6,382 nucleotides of DNA from Propionibacteriaceae bacterium (GTDB lineage Bacteria; Actinomycetota; Actinomycetes; Propionibacteriales; Propionibacteriaceae), in assembly GCA_031265725.1 (NCBI GenBank), contig JAISCH010000149.1:1-6382 (forward strand), given 5' to 3'. A program made the translations under genes and the position numbers. Below the pieces are notes generated by a model that worked only from the letters and a program-made list of their open reading frames with translations, searched no databases and was not told where the DNA came from. Shown here piece by piece: positions 1-5,638 of this stretch; within the stretch, counting starts at the first letter, position 1; the number at the start of each line of letters is the position of its first letter.

Positions 1-423
1 AAGCTGGTCAGCATGGGCGATGCGCTCTTCCTGCCGATGGGCCAGTCCAAGCCGCTGCGGGTGCAGGGCGCGTGGGTGTCGGAGTCGGAGATCAGGGCCG
101 TGGTGCGGCATGTGTCAGCACAGGCGACCCCGCAATTCTTCTCCGACGTCACCCAGGCGAGTGCCGCCAAGACCGTCGCTGAGGATATTGGAGACGACCT
201 GGAGCTAGTCCTGGAAGCCGCCCAGCTCATCGTCAACCTGCAGTTGGGCTCCACCTCGATGCTGCAGCGGAAACTGCGGGTCGGATTCGCCAAGGCTGGC
301 CGATTGATGGACATTTTGGAAAATCGCGGTATCGTCGGGCCGTCAGAGGGGTCGAAACCCCGTGAGGTTCTGGTGAAGCCGGACGAATTGGATGAGGTGC
401 TGAATAATCTCCGCTCAGGTTAG
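1..423 (+). CDS. ftsK: DNA translocase FtsK, C-terminal end (5' part outside the window)
   Basis: This is the last 140 codons of FtsK, the septum-located ATP-driven DNA pump that moves chromosome termini and activates XerCD recombination. The reading frame is open from base 1, so the start lies upstream. The first part (GDALFLPMG, then [16 protein letters not shown]) matches the end of the RecA-like motor domain. After a short acidic linker comes the gamma winged-helix domain, which in this family reads oriented DNA motifs; its signature is [20 protein letters not shown] followed by [26 protein letters not shown]. The gene ends with TAG at 421-423, and its last 17 bases overlap the proposed rimO start, which suggests translational coupling. 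The family assignment is firm. The N-terminal membrane part cannot be seen. Confidence 0.95.
   Translation, partial: KLVSMGDALFLPMGQSKPLRVQGAWVSESEIRAVVRHVSAQATPQFFSDVTQASAAKTVAEDIGDDLELVLEAAQLIVNLQLGSTSMLQRKLRVGFAKAGRLMDILENRGIVGPSEGSKPREVLVKPDELDEVLNNLRSG
394..399 (+). promoter_or_regulatory. Candidate ribosome binding site GAGGTG for rimO
   Basis: GAGGTG lies 7 bases before an ATC codon at 407 and 4 bases before an ATA codon at 404, both in the rimO frame. It is the best Shine-Dalgarno match near the rimO 5' end. Together with the missing canonical start codon it makes 407 the preferred, unproven, start. It lies within the ftsK coding sequence. Confidence 0.35.
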
Positions 424-1828
424 CGACACGCACAAGGTCTATCTGGTCAAGCTGGGTTGCGCTCGCAACGATGTGGATGCTGAGGAATTGGCCGGACGGC
501 TGGTGGCCGGTGGTTTCGTCATGGCGGACGAGCCCACCGACGCGGACACCATCTTGGTCAACACCTGTGGGTTCATCGACGCCGCCAAGAAAGACTCCAT
601 CGACCAGATTCTGGCCGCCGCTGAACTGAGGCAAGCCGACGGCGTGAAGCATGTGGTGGTGGCGGGCTGCCTGGCTGAGCGCTACGGGGCCGAGCTGGCC
701 GCTGAATTGCCGGAGGCCGACGCCGTGCTGGGCTTTGACGACTATCCCGAGATCGCTGAACGGCTGCGCCGGATCGCCAGCGGTGGGACCGTCACCGCCC
801 ATCAGCCCCAAGACCGGCGCGGACTGCTGCCGATCAGCCCGGCCTCCCGGCAACGGACTCTCCCGGACCCGGCGCTGCCGGAGCCCGGCTACCGCAAGGT
901 CGTCCGTAGCCGGCTGGACAACAGCCCCAGCGCGGCGTTGAAGATCGCCTCCGGCTGCGATCGGCGTTGCGCTTTCTGCGCCATCCCGGCATTTCGCGGG
1001 GCCTATCTGTCCAAGCCGCCCGCCGACGTGGTGGCCGAGGCGCGCTGGCTGGTGGACCAGGGTGTCAAGGAAGTGCTGCTGGTCAGCGAGAATTCGACCT
1101 CGTACGGCAAAGACCTGCCCGGCGTGCAACCGGCGCAACTGCTGGCCGAGCTGTCGCATGTGGACGGCTTGGAGTGGATCAGGATGACGTACTTGCAGCC
1201 GGCCGAGTTGCGTCCGGCCCTGATCGACGCGATCTGCGGCACCGAGCATGTGCTGCCATATTTCGACCTGCCCTTCCAACATGCCGCCGCGCCGGTCTTG
1301 CGCCGGATGCGTCGTTTCGGGGACGCCGAGTCCTTCTTGGAATTGCTGGAGTCGATTCGTTCCCGGAATCTCGCTGCCGGGATCAGGACGAATGTGATCG
1401 TCGGTTTTCCGGGCGAGACCGAGTCCGACTTGGAGGAATTGGCCGAATTCCTGACTGCGGCGCGGTTGGACGCCATCGGCGTCTTCGGCTATTCCAACGA
1501 GGAGGGCACCGAGGGCTACAGCTTGGATGGGCAGTTGGACGCTGACGAGATTGCTGGACGGGTGGAGTGGATAACGAGCCTGGTCGACGAATTGATGGCG
1601 CAGCGGGCCGAGGACCGGATAGCCCAACTCGTCCCGATCCTGGTCGAGGGCGCGGACCTGGGCCGGGCCGCGCAGCAGGGGCCGTCCGACGGGATCACCC
1701 GGATCGAATACGGAGCGGACGCCAAACCGGCGCGAAGGCGGCGTATGCTCGTTCCCGGCGATCTAGTTTTGGGCAAGGTCGTCGCCAACGACGGGGTGGA
1801 CCTCGTGGCAGAGTTGACGGAGGGCTGA
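407..1828 (+). CDS. rimO: Ribosomal protein S12 methylthiotransferase RimO
   Basis: RimO is a radical-SAM iron-sulfur enzyme that methylthiolates a conserved aspartate of ribosomal protein S12. Counting from codon 407, the N-terminal MTTase domain carries its three cluster cysteines in LGC (residue 18), NTCGF (54) and AGCLAERY (88). The radical-SAM motif CDRRCAFC has cysteines 184, 188 and 191, and a C-terminal TRAM-like RNA-binding domain covers roughly residues 400-473 ([20 protein letters not shown]). S12-specific RimO is favoured over MiaB by the [10 protein letters not shown]-terminus and the actinobacterial context. The start is a problem: the frame is closed by TGA at 401-403, and the first ATG, GTG or TTG is GTG at 473, downstream of the first cluster cysteine. 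I chose ATC 407, which has an SD at 7 bases; ATA 404 or CTG 443 are alternatives. The stop overlaps pgsA by one base (TGATG). Confidence 0.9.
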   Translation: MSAQVSDTHKVYLVKLGCARNDVDAEELAGRLVAGGFVMADEPTDADTILVNTCGFIDAAKKDSIDQILAAAELRQADGVKHVVVAGCLAERYGAELAAELPEADAVLGFDDYPEIAERLRRIASGGTVTAHQPQDRRGLLPISPASRQRTLPDPALPEPGYRKVVRSRLDNSPSAALKIASGCDRRCAFCAIPAFRGAYLSKPPADVVAEARWLVDQGVKEVLLVSENSTSYGKDLPGVQPAQLLAELSHVDGLEWIRMTYLQPAELRPALIDAICGTEHVLPYFDLPFQHAAAPVLRRMRRFGDAESFLELLESIRSRNLAAGIRTNVIVGFPGETESDLEELAEFLTAARLDAIGVFGYSNEEGTEGYSLDGQLDADEIAGRVEWITSLVDELMAQRAEDRIAQLVPILVEGADLGRAAQQGPSDGITRIEYGADAKPARRRRMLVPGDLVLGKVVANDGVDLVAELTEG

Positions 1829-2427
1829 TGGCAACGACGGAATTGACTGGTCGCTGGCTGAGGCAGGTGCCGAATGCGCTCACCGTCCTGCGGCTGGTCC
1901 TGGTGCCGGTATTCATCGTCCTGCTGTTCTGGCAGCCGACGCTCTGGCAGTGGCGGCTGGCGGCTGCCATCGCGTTCACCGTGGCTATTCTCACCGACTT
2001 CTTCGACGGGAGACTGGCGCGCAAATACAATCTGATCAGCGATTTCGGGAAGTTGTGGGATCCCATCGCCGACAAAGTGCTCACCGGGGCCGCGTTCGTC
2101 TCGTTGAGTATCCTCGGTGAACTGCCCTGGTGGGTGACCATCGTCATCCTGGTCCGGGAATGGGGCGTCACCTGGATGCGGGTGGCCATGCTCAAATACG
2201 GGGTGATGGCGGCGCAGGCCGGTGGGAAGCTGAAGACCTTCCTCCAGTCGGTCGCGCTGATCCTCTACCTGCTCAAAATCGGCAATGCTTTCATGGAATG
2301 GCTCGGCTATCTGACGATGGGCGCGGCGTTCGTGCTCACCGTGGTCACCGGCCTGATGTGCGTCCGGGAGGCGATGGTGCTGCGCTCCCAGGCGACCCAG
2401 CCGACCAAGGGGGACGACGATGGCTGA
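1828..2427 (+). CDS. pgsA: CDP-diacylglycerol--glycerol-3-phosphate 3-phosphatidyltransferase
   Basis: This integral membrane enzyme makes phosphatidylglycerol phosphate from CDP-diacylglycerol and glycerol-3-phosphate, the committed step to phosphatidylglycerol and cardiolipin. The 199-residue protein carries the complete CDP-alcohol phosphotransferase motif D-G-x2-A-R-x8-G-x3-D-x3-D at D60, G61, A64, R65, G74, D78 and D82, with the usual extra Asp at 57. Hydrophobic segments lie near residues 19-35, 43-56, 84-110, 140-150 and 158-178. The N-terminal PNALTVLRLVLVP stretch is typical of PgsA. The tail is hydrophilic and acidic (KGDDDG). The start is the ATG in a TGATG overlap with rimO, with GGAGG at 1819-1823 only 4 bases upstream, so coupling is likely. 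A related CDP-alcohol transferase such as phosphatidylinositol phosphate synthase is possible from the motif alone. Sequence and neighbours fit PgsA. Confidence 0.9.
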   Translation: MATTELTGRWLRQVPNALTVLRLVLVPVFIVLLFWQPTLWQWRLAAAIAFTVAILTDFFDGRLARKYNLISDFGKLWDPIADKVLTGAAFVSLSILGELPWWVTIVILVREWGVTWMRVAMLKYGVMAAQAGGKLKTFLQSVALILYLLKIGNAFMEWLGYLTMGAAFVLTVVTGLMCVREAMVLRSQATQPTKGDDDG

Positions 2428-2899
2428 GCGGGTCATCGACTGCCTGACCAGGCGGGGATTGAGCCTGGCCACGGCGGAATCGCTGACCGGGGGATTGCTG
2501 GCGGCGGCGTTGACGGCGGTGCCGGGCGCGTCGAAAGTCTTCCGGGGCGGGGTGGTCAGCTATCAGACGCCGATGAAGCAGTTGCTCGCCGGGGTTCCGG
2601 AGGAAGTCCTTGCGGCGTATGGCCCGGTTTCGGAACGGACCGCTGTCGAGCTCGCGCTCGGCGTGCGACGGATAACTGGGGCCGACTGGGCATTGTCCGC
2701 CACCGGCGTCGCCGGACCCGACCAGCAGGACTGCCATCCGGTCGGGGAGGTATGGATCGGGGTCGCCGGTCCCGGCGTTGGAACGGCGACGCCGCAGTTC
2801 TGTGGGCATCGTTTCGATTTCACTGGCAGCCGGGAGCTCATCCGCGCGCAGAGCGTCAGCGCGGCACTGGATGCCTTGGCCGCCGCACTTGGCCTTTGA
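2420..2899 (+). CDS. cinA: Stand-alone CinA C-terminal domain protein (nicotinamide-nucleotide amidohydrolase, PncC type)
   Basis: Proteins of this family deamidate nicotinamide mononucleotide to nicotinic acid mononucleotide in the pyridine-nucleotide salvage cycle. The 159-residue protein contains only the C-terminal CinA domain. Its signatures are AESLTGG (19-25), the VPGASKVFRGGVVSY stretch (34-48) with the following Lys53, GPVSERTA (68-75), and TGVAGPDQQD followed by HPVGEVWIG (95-114). The position often occupied by Cys in AESCTGG is Leu, which to my knowledge is common in actinobacterial members. The N-terminal molybdopterin-binding-like domain of full CinA is absent, so competence-related roles should not be assumed. 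The ATG at 2420 overlaps the pgsA end by 8 bases and is preceded by an AAGGGGG tract (2407-2413) at 6 bases. The enzymatic assignment comes from the family. Confidence 0.88.
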   Translation: MAERVIDCLTRRGLSLATAESLTGGLLAAALTAVPGASKVFRGGVVSYQTPMKQLLAGVPEEVLAAYGPVSERTAVELALGVRRITGADWALSATGVAGPDQQDCHPVGEVWIGVAGPGVGTATPQFCGHRFDFTGSRELIRAQSVSAALDALAAALGL

Positions 2900-2902
2900 T
2901 AA

Positions 2903-2928
2903 GGAATAACGCGCTGTCGGCGAGCGTT
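2903..2928 (+). promoter_or_regulatory. Candidate ECF-sigma promoter GGAAT-N18-GTT upstream of clgR
   Basis: GGAAT at 2903-2907 and GTT at 2926-2928 are separated by exactly 18 bases, which equals the SigR/SigH consensus of Streptomyces and relatives. It starts 4 bases after the cinA stop and points toward clgR, about 150 bases away. clgR is known to depend on SigH in Corynebacterium glutamicum and on a stress sigma factor in mycobacteria, so the position makes sense. No transcript evidence is available here. Confidence 0.5.
2912..2922 (+). promoter_or_regulatory. Candidate ClgR operator CGC-N5-GCG
   Basis: CGCTGTCGGCG matches the CGC-N5-GCG core reported for ClgR sites and sits in the spacer of the candidate GGAAT/GTT promoter. 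It is also inside a weak inverted repeat, AACGC (2908-2912) and GCGTT (2924-2928). Flanking positions match the longer C. glutamicum consensus only partly, and CGC-N5-GCG is not rare in GC-rich DNA. Autoregulation of clgR is an inference. Confidence 0.3.
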
Positions 2929-3074
2929 GTTATAGGCGTGAGGCAACAGCAAAGTAACCTTGGGCCAGGCAATATCATGGCTAGGCGCTTTGCCGGAGCC
3001 TCGCTTGAAAAGGCCAGTCGGCTCAATTCCAGTCACTAAGATGGCTCTAACGAGCAGACAACACAACAGAACGG

Positions 3075-3080
3075 TAAGAT
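3075..3080 (+). promoter_or_regulatory. Candidate -10 element TAAGAT for clgR (possibly leaderless)
   Basis: TAAGAT fits the actinobacterial TAnnnT -10. It ends 6 bases before the clgR ATG, so the expected transcription start falls on or beside the A of the start codon. No convincing Shine-Dalgarno sequence precedes the ATG, consistent with leaderless translation. No good -35 is visible 16-18 bases upstream, so the call is tentative. Confidence 0.4.
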
Positions 3081-3086
3081 TTAGTC

Positions 3087-3371
3087 ATGGTCCACCAATT
3101 GCGCGAACGTCCAACCCTCCTGCGAGAGGTCCTCGGCGAAGTGCTGCGCGATCTGCGGCTGGATAAAGGGATGACGCTGCGCGAAGTCTCCACCAAGGCG
3201 TTGGTGAGTCTGGGTTATCTGTCCGAGGTTGAGCGCGGACGCAAGGAGGCATCCTCCGAGATGTTGTCCGCGATCTGTGAGGCGCACGGCGTCACTCTGC
3301 TCGAAGTGCTGCAACTGGTCATCGAGCGGCTGGACGCGCGGACGTCGCTGGTGATGCGCCGGGCGGCATGA
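3087..3371 (+). CDS. clgR: ClgR-type helix-turn-helix activator of Clp protease genes
   Basis: ClgR (PopR-like) is a small XRE/Cro-type DNA-binding protein that in actinobacteria activates clp and lon protease genes and, in Corynebacterium, also some DNA repair genes. The 94-residue protein is almost entirely the HTH domain. An amphipathic N-terminus ([14 protein letters not shown], 11-24) leads to the diagnostic [20 protein letters not shown] (31-50), then [14 protein letters not shown] (51-64) and a short helical tail. It ends in MRRAA; two C-terminal alanines are the ClpP-dependent degron of Streptomyces lividans ClgR, so turnover by Clp is plausible. It is shorter at the C-terminus than mycobacterial ClgR. 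TAA at 3075-3077 closes the frame upstream, making ATG 3087 the first possible start; TTG 3099 is the alternative. Its stop overlaps the DUF3046 ATG (ATGA). Confidence 0.85.
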   Translation: MVHQLRERPTLLREVLGEVLRDLRLDKGMTLREVSTKALVSLGYLSEVERGRKEASSEMLSAICEAHGVTLLEVLQLVIERLDARTSLVMRRAA

Positions 3372-3565
3372 TGCCCGAGGCCGAGTTGTGGTCGAGGTTG
3401 AGCCACCAGCTCGGCGCTGACTATGCCGCCACTTGGGCGTCCAATCTGGTCATCTCCGCGCTCGGTGAGCGCACGGTGGTGGAGGCGTTGGCCGCTGGAA
3501 TCGGCTGTAAAACTATCTGGCGCGAGATTTGCGCCGTGTTGGAATTGCCCGAGAGCGAGCGTTGA
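3368..3565 (+). CDS. DUF3046 family protein
   Basis: This is a 65-residue protein of unknown function that is widespread in Actinomycetota and usually encoded just upstream of recA, as here. Family features are visible along its whole length: an aromatic/acidic N-terminus with [10 protein letters not shown], then [20 protein letters not shown], then [20 protein letters not shown], and the terminal LELPESER. It is predicted soluble and mostly helical, with no signal peptide or membrane segment. ATG 3368 and ATG 3371 are consecutive and either could be used; the first forms the ATGA overlap with clgR and implies coupled translation. The gap to recA is 159 bases and holds the recA control region. 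I know of no demonstrated function, and proximity to recA does not prove a role in repair. Confidence 0.85.
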   Translation: MMPEAELWSRLSHQLGADYAATWASNLVISALGERTVVEALAAGIGCKTIWREICAVLELPESER

Positions 3566-3590
3566 CGCGGTACGGCGTGTCTACAAGTTT

Positions 3591-3606
3591 TCGAACACAT
3601 GTTCCT
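3591..3606 (+). promoter_or_regulatory. LexA binding site (SOS box) of recA
   Basis: TCGAACACATGTTCCT matches the actinobacterial SOS box TCGAAC-RNNN-GTTCGA except for its last two bases, and matches the Gram-positive form CGAACRNRYGTTYG at 13 of 14 positions. The core GAACACATGTTC is a perfect palindrome. It lies 119 bases before the recA start and just upstream of a TAGGCT -10 hexamer, the arrangement expected for a LexA-repressed promoter. Confidence 0.88.
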
Positions 3607-3607
3607 C

Positions 3608-3613
3608 TAGGCT
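3608..3613 (+). promoter_or_regulatory. Candidate -10 (TAGGCT) of the LexA-controlled recA promoter
   Basis: TAGGCT fits TAnnnT and begins one base after the SOS box. Bound LexA would therefore cover the -35 to -10 spacer. The -35 region (around 3585-3590, AAGTTT) is poor. The expected start is near 3620, inside the adjacent inverted repeat. Confidence 0.4.
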
Positions 3614-3651
3614 GTGGATAACTGCTCGGCCGGAGGCGAGTTCTCCACAGC
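3611..3651 (+). repeat. Imperfect inverted repeat formed by two opposed DnaA-box-like sequences
   Basis: GCTGTGGA (3611-3618) and TCCACAGC (3644-3651) are perfect 8-base inverted arms. After one mismatch they extend by four more pairs (3620-3623 with 3639-3642), and an inner CTC/GAG pair encloses a GGCCG loop. The left arm holds TGTGGATAA (3613-3621), the exact complement of the high-affinity DnaA box TTATCCACA. The right arm holds TTCTCCACA (3641-3649), one mismatch from it. The repeat sits between the SOS box and the proximal recA promoter. It could act as paired DnaA sites, as an RNA hairpin in transcripts from upstream, or both. There is no T-tract after it, so a classic intrinsic terminator is unlikely. 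Confidence 0.6.
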
Positions 3652-3670
3652 AGTGAAAGCTGTCGGCAAA

Positions 3671-3693
3671 TTGTCGGTGGCGGTCTCTAAGGT
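3671..3693 (+). promoter_or_regulatory. RecA-NDp promoter of recA (PafBC-type, LexA-independent)
   Basis: TTGTCGGTGG (3671-3680) followed after 7 bases by TAAGGT (3688-3693) matches the RecA-NDp pattern TTGTCRGTGG-(7-8)-TAnnnT known from mycobacterial recA P1, where PafBC activates transcription after DNA damage. The predicted start near 3700 gives a short leader of about 25 bases that contains the GGAAGGA ribosome binding site (3711-3717). The match is essentially complete, so this is a strong call from established knowledge. Confidence 0.85.
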
Positions 3694-3724
3694 GACTAAC
3701 GTCAACTGATGGAAGGACAAGAAC

Positions 3725-4765
3725 ATGGCGAGTGCGGATCGTGAGAAGGCACTGCAGGCGGCGTTAGCGCAGATCGAGAAAGCCCACGGGCGCGGTTCAA
3801 TCATGCGGCTGGGTGACCAGACCAGACAGCCGATGGAGGTGATCCCCACTGGGTCTATCGCCTTGGATGTCGCTCTCGGCATTGGCGGGCTGCCGCGTGG
3901 GCGGATCGTGGAGATCTATGGCCCGGAGTCTTCGGGAAAGACGACCGTCGCTCTGCACGCCATCGCCAGTGCACAGTCCGAGGGTGGTATCTGCGCCTTC
4001 ATCGACGCGGAGCATGCGCTCGATCCTGAATACGCCGCCCGGCTCGGAGTGGACACTGACGCCCTGCTGGTCAGCCAGCCGGACAACGGTGAGCAGGCCC
4101 TTGAGATAGCCGACACGTTGGTGCGTTCTGGTGCCTTGGCGCTGATCGTGATAGATTCCGTGGCCGCGCTCACGCCGAAGGCTGAGATCGAGGGCGAGAT
4201 GGGCGACTCTCACGTTGGCCTGCAGGCCCGCTTGATGAGCCAGGCCCTGCGCAAGATGACCGGGGCTTTGAATTCTGCCAACACCACGGCGATCTTCATC
4301 AACCAGTTGCGGGAGAAGATCGGCGTCATGTTCGGCTCCCCGGAGACGACGACCGGTGGGCGGGCTTTGAAGTTCTACTCGTCTGTCCGGCTGGACGTGC
4401 GTCGTATTGAGACGTTGAAGGACGGCACCGACATGGTGGGCAACCGCACCAGGGTCAAAGTGGTGAAGAACAAGGTGGCCCCGCCGTTCAAGCAGGCCGA
4501 GTTCGACATCCTCTACGGCTTTGGCATCTCTCGGGAGGGCTCGCTGATCGACATGGGTGTGGACTGCGGCATCATCCGCAAGGCCGGGTCATGGTTCACC
4601 TATGAGTCCGATCAACTCGGCCAGGGCAAGGAGAACGCCCGCACCTATCTGAAAGATAATCCCGCTGTCGCCGAGCAGATCGAGCAGCGCATCCTCACCC
4701 AGTTGGGTGTTGGTGCCGAGGTGCCGGAGGATGTCGACCCGGAGACCGGCGAAGTCAAGTTCTAG
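3725..4765 (+). CDS. recA: Recombinase RecA
   Basis: RecA forms ATP-dependent filaments on single-stranded DNA, carries out strand exchange and triggers LexA self-cleavage in the SOS response. The protein has 346 residues, the usual length, and contains no intein. Visible elements are Walker A GPESSGKT (66-73), the catalytic Glu96 in [10 protein letters not shown], Walker [13 protein letters not shown] (138-149), and DNA-binding loop L1 around [18 protein letters not shown] (156-173). Loop L2 with [17 protein letters not shown] followed by [11 protein letters not shown] spans 191-218. The acidic tail [13 protein letters not shown] is typical of actinobacteria. ATG 3725 has GGAAGGA 7 bases upstream. 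Expression should respond to DNA damage through both the LexA site and the RecA-NDp promoter. The recX gene follows after 82 bases. Confidence 0.98.
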   Translation: MASADREKALQAALAQIEKAHGRGSIMRLGDQTRQPMEVIPTGSIALDVALGIGGLPRGRIVEIYGPESSGKTTVALHAIASAQSEGGICAFIDAEHALDPEYAARLGVDTDALLVSQPDNGEQALEIADTLVRSGALALIVIDSVAALTPKAEIEGEMGDSHVGLQARLMSQALRKMTGALNSANTTAIFINQLREKIGVMFGSPETTTGGRALKFYSSVRLDVRRIETLKDGTDMVGNRTRVKVVKNKVAPPFKQAEFDILYGFGISREGSLIDMGVDCGIIRKAGSWFTYESDQLGQGKENARTYLKDNPAVAEQIEQRILTQLGVGAEVPEDVDPETGEVKF

Positions 4766-4833
4766 CCCGGTGCGGCGTCTTGGCTCCGGTCGCGCAGCGA
4801 TGGAGTGTGGAGTGCGCTGGGATTTTAGCAACA

Positions 4834-4840
4834 GAGGTGA
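4834..4840 (+). promoter_or_regulatory. Ribosome binding site GAGGTGA that decides the recX start
   Basis: GAGGTGA lies 7 bases from GTG 4848 but 13 bases from ATG 4854. TAG at 4845-4847 closes the frame just before the GTG, so no earlier start is possible. Spacing favours the GTG. Confidence 0.6.
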
Positions 4841-4847
4841 CGGATAG

Positions 4848-5366
4848 GTGGCGATGAGTCAGGATCAGTTTGAGCCGGAACCGCCAGCGGAAGTGGATTT
4901 TGAGACCCAGCTCTCGGTGGCCCGCGAGATAGCGCTGCGCCAGTTGACCACCCGGGCCCGCAGCCGGGAGGAATTGCGCAAGGCGCTGGCCAAGCGCAAT
5001 GTCCCCGAGGCAGTCGCACTCGCGGTCTTGGAGCGCTTCAGCGAGGTCGGCCTGCTCGACGACAAATCCTTCGCCCAAAGCGTGGCCACCTCCGGGCGGA
5101 ACAGATTGCGCAGCCGTCGGGTGATCGTCCAAGACCTGCGCGGCAAAGGAGTGGCCGAGGATGAGATCGAGACCGCCTTGGAGCAATTCCCCGCTGAGGC
5201 CGACTACGATTCCGCCCTCGCCCTGGCGACGAAGAAGGCCCGGACGATGACCGGCCTGGACCGCCAGACTGCCTACCGCCGCCTGGGCGGCATGCTGGCC
5301 CGGCGCGGCTTCAGCGGCGAAGTGGTGGCCCGCGTCCTGCGCGAAGTCTTGGACGAGCTAGCCTAG
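4848..5366 (+). CDS. recX: Regulatory protein RecX
   Basis: RecX binds RecA filaments and modulates, usually limits, RecA activity; it is typically co-transcribed with recA. The 172-residue protein has an acidic N-terminal extension (about 1-25) followed by tandem three-helix RecX repeats. Diagnostic stretches are ALRQLTTRARSREELRKALA (28-47), VLERFSEVGLLDDKSFAQS, then RLRSRRVIVQDLRGKGV (about 84-100). The last repeat ends RRLGGMLARRGFSGEVVARV. The start GTG 4848 is preferred over ATG 4854 because of its ribosome binding site spacing; the difference is two residues. The 82-base recA-recX gap shows no convincing promoter, so recX is probably read from recA promoters. The stop is followed by stem-loops that may end the transcript. 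Confidence 0.93.
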   Translation: MAMSQDQFEPEPPAEVDFETQLSVAREIALRQLTTRARSREELRKALAKRNVPEAVALAVLERFSEVGLLDDKSFAQSVATSGRNRLRSRRVIVQDLRGKGVAEDEIETALEQFPAEADYDSALALATKKARTMTGLDRQTAYRRLGGMLARRGFSGEVVARVLREVLDELA

Positions 5367-5371
5367 CGTTT

Positions 5372-5412
5372 GCGCGCTGAGTGTCGCGCTGCCCGGCGAA
5401 TTCGGTCGGCAG
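5372..5412 (+). terminator. Two adjacent stem-loops after recX, possible transcript end
   Basis: GCGCG (5372-5376) pairs with CGCGC (5385-5389), and CTGCC (5389-5393) pairs with GGCAG (5408-5412), directly after the recX stop. Neither is followed by a run of T, so this would be a non-canonical actinobacterial-type terminator or only RNA structure. The stems are short (5 base pairs each). Confidence 0.25.
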
Positions 5413-5471
5413 GGTTCTCGGAATGTCTGGACTAAAGGACGAACTTTGTGCTGCCTCAGTCAGGTTTTCTC

Positions 5472-5500
5472 TTTTTAGCGCTAGCGCAGCGGAGTAGGCT
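5472..5500 (+). promoter_or_regulatory. Candidate rny promoter with a palindrome in its spacer
   Basis: TAGGCT (5495-5500) fits TAnnnT and is the same hexamer as the one behind the recA SOS box. A T-rich tract (5464-5476) lies in the -35 region, 17 bases upstream, without a clear TTGACA. The spacer holds the perfect 10-base palindrome GCGCTAGCGC (5478-5487), which is also part of a tandem TAGCGC pair. This would give a leader of about 130 bases before rny. Confidence 0.3.
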
Positions 5501-5569
5501 GGGTGCAAGGTGTGCTTAGTGGACACCGTGGATTTGAAATTTGACTGAGGACTGAACCTCGCTTTTGAC

Positions 5570-5615
5570 GGCGTACGTTTCGGCGTACCGCCGATTTCGC
5601 GTCCACTTGGCGTAC
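5570..5615 (+). repeat. Three direct copies of GGCGTAC upstream of rny
   Basis: GGCGTAC occurs at 5570-5576, 5582-5588 and 5609-5615, with start-to-start distances of 12 and 27 bases. The middle copy lies in a perfect hairpin, CGGCG-TAC-CGCCG (5581-5593). The last copy ends 23 bases before the rny ATG. They could be protein-binding sites or leader RNA structure; the role is unknown. Confidence 0.5.
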
Positions 5616-5638
5616 CTGCGGACAGGCAGGAGTGTGGC

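Noticed and set aside
233..1627. 464-codon open frame on the minus strand opposite rimO
   Set aside because: Its translation is rich in H, Q, G and R with no recognisable domain, and it lies antisense to well-conserved rimO. It is a high-GC shadow frame.
1516..2472. 318-codon open frame on the minus strand opposite rimO, pgsA and cinA
   Set aside because: Low-complexity composition (H, D, R, Q rich), spans three real genes and matches no family I recognise.
2979..3000. Imperfect hairpin GGCT/AGCC with inner GGC/GCC after cinA
   Set aside because: Only 4 plus 3 base pairs with unequal internal loops and no T-run, so too weak to call a terminator.
2752..3166. Short plus-strand frames crossing the cinA-clgR gap
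   Set aside because: They overlap cinA or clgR out of frame, lack good ribosome binding sites and have no family features.
3725..4765. Possible intein in recA, as in Mycobacterium tuberculosis
   Set aside because: The protein is 346 residues and continuous through Walker A, L1 and L2, with no insertion.
4795..4819. CAGCG/CGCTG stem with a 15-base loop and a tandem TGGAGTG pair in the recA-recX gap, as a possible attenuator
   Set aside because: A 5-base-pair stem with a long loop is expected by chance in GC-rich DNA. The recA-recX attenuator of E. coli was considered but nothing comparable is visible.
5510..5548. 12-residue leader ORF (GTG to TGA) just after the candidate rny -10
   Set aside because: Very short, no ribosome binding site, and it depends on an unproven promoter; no stalling or regulatory codon pattern is visible.
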